Shown here: positions 63,101 through 64,000 of the stretch, in pieces
Position numbering within the stretch: the stretch's first letter is position 1
Layout of the letters: the number at the start of each line of letters is the position of its first letter
Assembly: GCA_949743265.1 (NCBI GenBank)
Contig: CATJSX010000079.1
Coordinates: 1 to 64,000, forward strand
Length of the DNA: 64,000 nucleotides
Source of the DNA: an uncultured Peptococcaceae bacterium
GTDB taxonomy: Bacteria > Bacillota > Peptococcia > Peptococcales > Peptococcaceae
Direction of reading: 5' to 3'
Notes under the pieces: generated by a model
What the model saw: the letters and a program-made list of their open reading frames with translations, nothing else
What the model was told of the DNA's origin: nothing
Database searches by the model: none
Program-made: the position numbers and the translations under genes

Positions 63101-63751
63101 CAACGACTGACGAGCAATAGGCAAAAATTGCTCCGTCCATGAAATTGCCTGCAAACGTTCAGGCAAACTATACAGCCATTCTTCCGGCTGCGGCAAACTC
63201 ATGCTTTGCGTATACAAACGCAGAATCAATTTAGCAATGCCTTCGTCCTCCCGACCACCATAACAATCTGCTAAGTGCGTAAACCATGCCGCTTTCGTTT
63301 CATCACCATAAAACTCCTCCAAAAGTTCGGTCAAAGCTTCCTGTTTGAGCAAAGCGCTTTCCACTTCATTAGCAATTTTGACATTAGGCGCAATATCCAA
63401 AAGAAAAAAATGGCTGCGTATCAATTCCAAACAGAAAGAATGAAGCGTGGTAATCTGAGCTTTGTTGAGCAGCAAGGTTTGTTCATATAAATAAGCAGAA
63501 TCGGGATGACGCTTTAACGCTTCATTTAATGCCGCACCAATACGCTCCCGCATTTCACCAGCGGCGGCATTGGTAAAGGTAACGATCAATAACTCGTCAA
63601 TAGCCACTGGCTGCTGAGGATTGATGATCTTTTGAATGATGCGTTCCACCAATACCGCCGTTTTGCCGCTGCCTGCCGCTGCGGCAAGCAATAAACTTTT
63701 GCCTGAACTAGTAATAGCTTGTTGCTGTTCAGCTGTCCAATGACTGCTCAT
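60185..63751 (-). CDS. addA: ATP-dependent helicase/nuclease AddA
   Basis: The 1188-aa SF1A helicase has Walker A AAAGSGKTAVLVERI (about residues 18-32), motif Ia LLIVTFTNAAAGEMRERI, motif II VDEYQDINDLQ (about 396), and downstream SIHKSKGLEFPIVLLLGANK and VAFTRAREKLIV. The C-terminal RecB-like nuclease shows GIIDCIWEEEDGFVLIDYKSD with the catalytic Asp/Lys. With AddB it resects double-strand breaks for recombination. Its start lies within the end of addB (23-bp overlap). Confidence 0.96.
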   Translation of the reverse strand: MSSHWTAEQQQAITSSGKSLLLAAAAGSGKTAVLVERIIQKIINPQQPVAIDELLIVTFTNAAAGEMRERIGAALNEALKRHPDSAYLYEQTLLLNKAQITTLHSFCLELIRSHFFLLDIAPNVKIANEVESALLKQEALTELLEEFYGDETKAAWFTHLADCYGGREDEGIAKLILRLYTQSMSLPQPEEWLYSLPERLQAISWTEQFLPIARQSLQESCDLLAQAIELAEGDEGLDGYHTHLSEEYDILNTIVKHSAAWNELVEKLEIYGDFWDRLPSVKKGSCDEAIKEQVVFYRDEAKKRYKKQLTIIGRRRADEIAAEIAEQSLYTAQLAEVTLAFKERYQQLKQSRELIDFDDMEHLALKLLYTEDEQGERVFSPLSQQLKAQYHEVLVDEYQDINDLQENILQAVSREDNLFMVGDVKQSIYGFRMANPQLFLHKYQTFPVAEDDICQRIDLNRNFRCRETIIQAVNDVFAQLMLGTSGDLLYDEQAALVYGADYPLAQQSLAGEKAQLILLERQAADEEEPEESEEKELSAAAKEARIAAEEINGLLMEGTLIWDKNLSCYRKATYRDIVILLRSPKSIGEELVQQLEIQGIPCHIDSSEGYFSAWEIQILLALLSIIDNPLQDVPLAAVLRAPFFGFDEEELVFLRLLDRESAFYQTLLLAETSELSASLKEKTVAFLEQLDAWRTMARLEETSALVWQIYKDTGFYDYVGALPHGAQRQANLRALHERAKQYEMTSYSGLFMFLRFIDQMNQNQQDLEPAKLISDSENVVRIMSIHKSKGLEFPIVLLLGANKKFNMSDINQDIILDKELGLALPVVKLDINLTYPTICQQVIKDKLFKTMLTEEKRVLYVAFTRAREKLIVIASEKNIAEKVTCCPAKPPQRAASYLQWLLPVVVSQQNQPDSHWQMRIVSDEFSAPEEESLSEEVVLDKERIKNGQLLTTSGKYQTLIAQQLNWQYPYLAASLISSKVSVTEIKRYYAPQLDQETKISKAYGFTRRPLCVQAKSHLSAAEKGTLIHLFMRHVDLSRVITMDYLLELAAHLEVEEFIAQGLVEQIDLSVVERFFATPLGKRMQHEKIVYRELPLTMAIDSHLAEKNLPPNTKPVIVQGIIDCIWEEEDGFVLIDYKSDHIGEKDVVDFIEEYGGQVELYAKAVEKIWHKPVKEKYIFFFAINRYVAL

Positions 63752-64000
63752 GCTGATTATCCTCCCTTATTTTCTGCCAGATTTCTGTTTTACTCAAATC
63801 TTTCAGCAATAAAAACCTTTCCTGAAGACTGGTATTGTTAATTTGGCAGACCGCTTGATAATGACAATATTGACAGCTAACGAATTGTTTCAGCTGACAA
63901 GGTCTGATGGCGATATTACCGCTGGCAATAGCGGCACCCGCTGCGGCGATAATATTTTTGACGTGAGTCTGCAAAAGCGCCAGTTCCTCTGGCGTCACCA
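63729..64000 (-). CDS. addB: AddB, C-terminal end (start outside window)
   Basis: About 90 C-terminal residues are visible; the gene runs off the right edge. The sequence RPCQLKQFVSCQYCHYQAVC contains the C-terminal cysteines of the AddB iron-sulfur-stabilised nuclease domain. The overlap with addA by 23 bp fits the usual addB-addA order. Most of the protein, including the nuclease core, is outside the window. Confidence 0.9.
   Translation of the reverse strand, partial: VTPEELALLQTHVKNIIAAAGAAIASGNIAIRPCQLKQFVSCQYCHYQAVCQINNTSLQERFLLLKDLSKTEIWQKIREDNQHEQSLDS

Noticed and set aside
1-64000. CRISPR arrays, rRNA genes and insertion sequences
   Set aside because: No regularly spaced repeats, no rRNA sequence and no intact transposase were found on either strand.

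Overview
The window is an AT-rich bacterial chromosome segment from an anaerobic Bacillota (Firmicutes) lineage. The evidence is an AddAB-type recombination nuclease, a polA-mutM-ytaF-coaE cluster with a sporulation-type YtaF, a T-box leader on ileS, CIRCE control of htpG, an agr quorum-sensing locus, a copper-amine-oxidase-like 'stalk' domain protein and a complete dsrAB core. A sulfite-respiring Negativicutes or Peptococcia-like gut or sediment anaerobe is plausible, but the genus cannot be fixed from sequence alone.

Layout. 1-5090: right part of an integrative island ending at the 3' end of a tRNA-Leu(GAG) gene. It carries an ImmA/IrrE-like peptidase (cut by the window edge), an OLD-like ATPase/Toprim protein with a C-terminal frameshift, a DNA cytosine-5 methyltransferase, a Uma2 nuclease and a frameshifted tyrosine integrase. 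5.2-10.4 kb: coaE, ytaF, mutM, polA and a GIY-YIG protein. 10.4-18.9 kb: an SDR, DegV, MarR and TetR regulators (the marR promoter has twin operators), small membrane proteins, a CoA-disulfide reductase/rhodanese fusion, and an HTH-superoxide-reductase-like fusion. 19-22.9 kb: a hybrid histidine kinase coupled to a solute-binding lipoprotein. 23.1-28.2 kb: dissimilatory sulfite reductase locus (ferredoxin, dsrA, dsrB, dsrD, an unnamed 66-aa gene, dsrC, with dsrN upstream). 28.5-37.1 kb: a stalk-domain protein, then a catabolic-looking cluster of an OYE-type flavin reductase, two amidohydrolase-fold proteins lacking the usual HxH metal site, and two SLC13/DASS permeases. 37.4-40.7 kb: xpaC-telA and an MFS transporter. 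41.0-44.2 kb: tRNA-Lys and a complete agr system (agrA, agrC, agrB and a 44-codon agrD). 44.3-48.1 kb: unknown genes including a candidate agr-controlled exported cassette, and a DUF1540 protein. 48.2-54.3 kb: ileS with its T-box, then divergently a third DASS permease with an arylsulfotransferase. 54.8-64.0 kb: htpG, DUF4911, U32, O-methyltransferase, mltG, addA and the end of addB.

How the genes fit together. Sulfur is the main theme: DsrAB/C/D reduce sulfite, DsrN probably amidates siroheme, the CoA-disulfide reductase/rhodanese can handle persulfide or polysulfide, and the arylsulfotransferase with its permease may handle sulfate esters. The strongest regulatory observation is a tandem 20-bp-period direct repeat placed exactly 5 bp upstream of the -35 element both at agrBD and at the gene ending at 46892. 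This suggests that the exported glycine-rich protein, and possibly the genes after it, are under AgrA control. Functions beyond family membership are inference.
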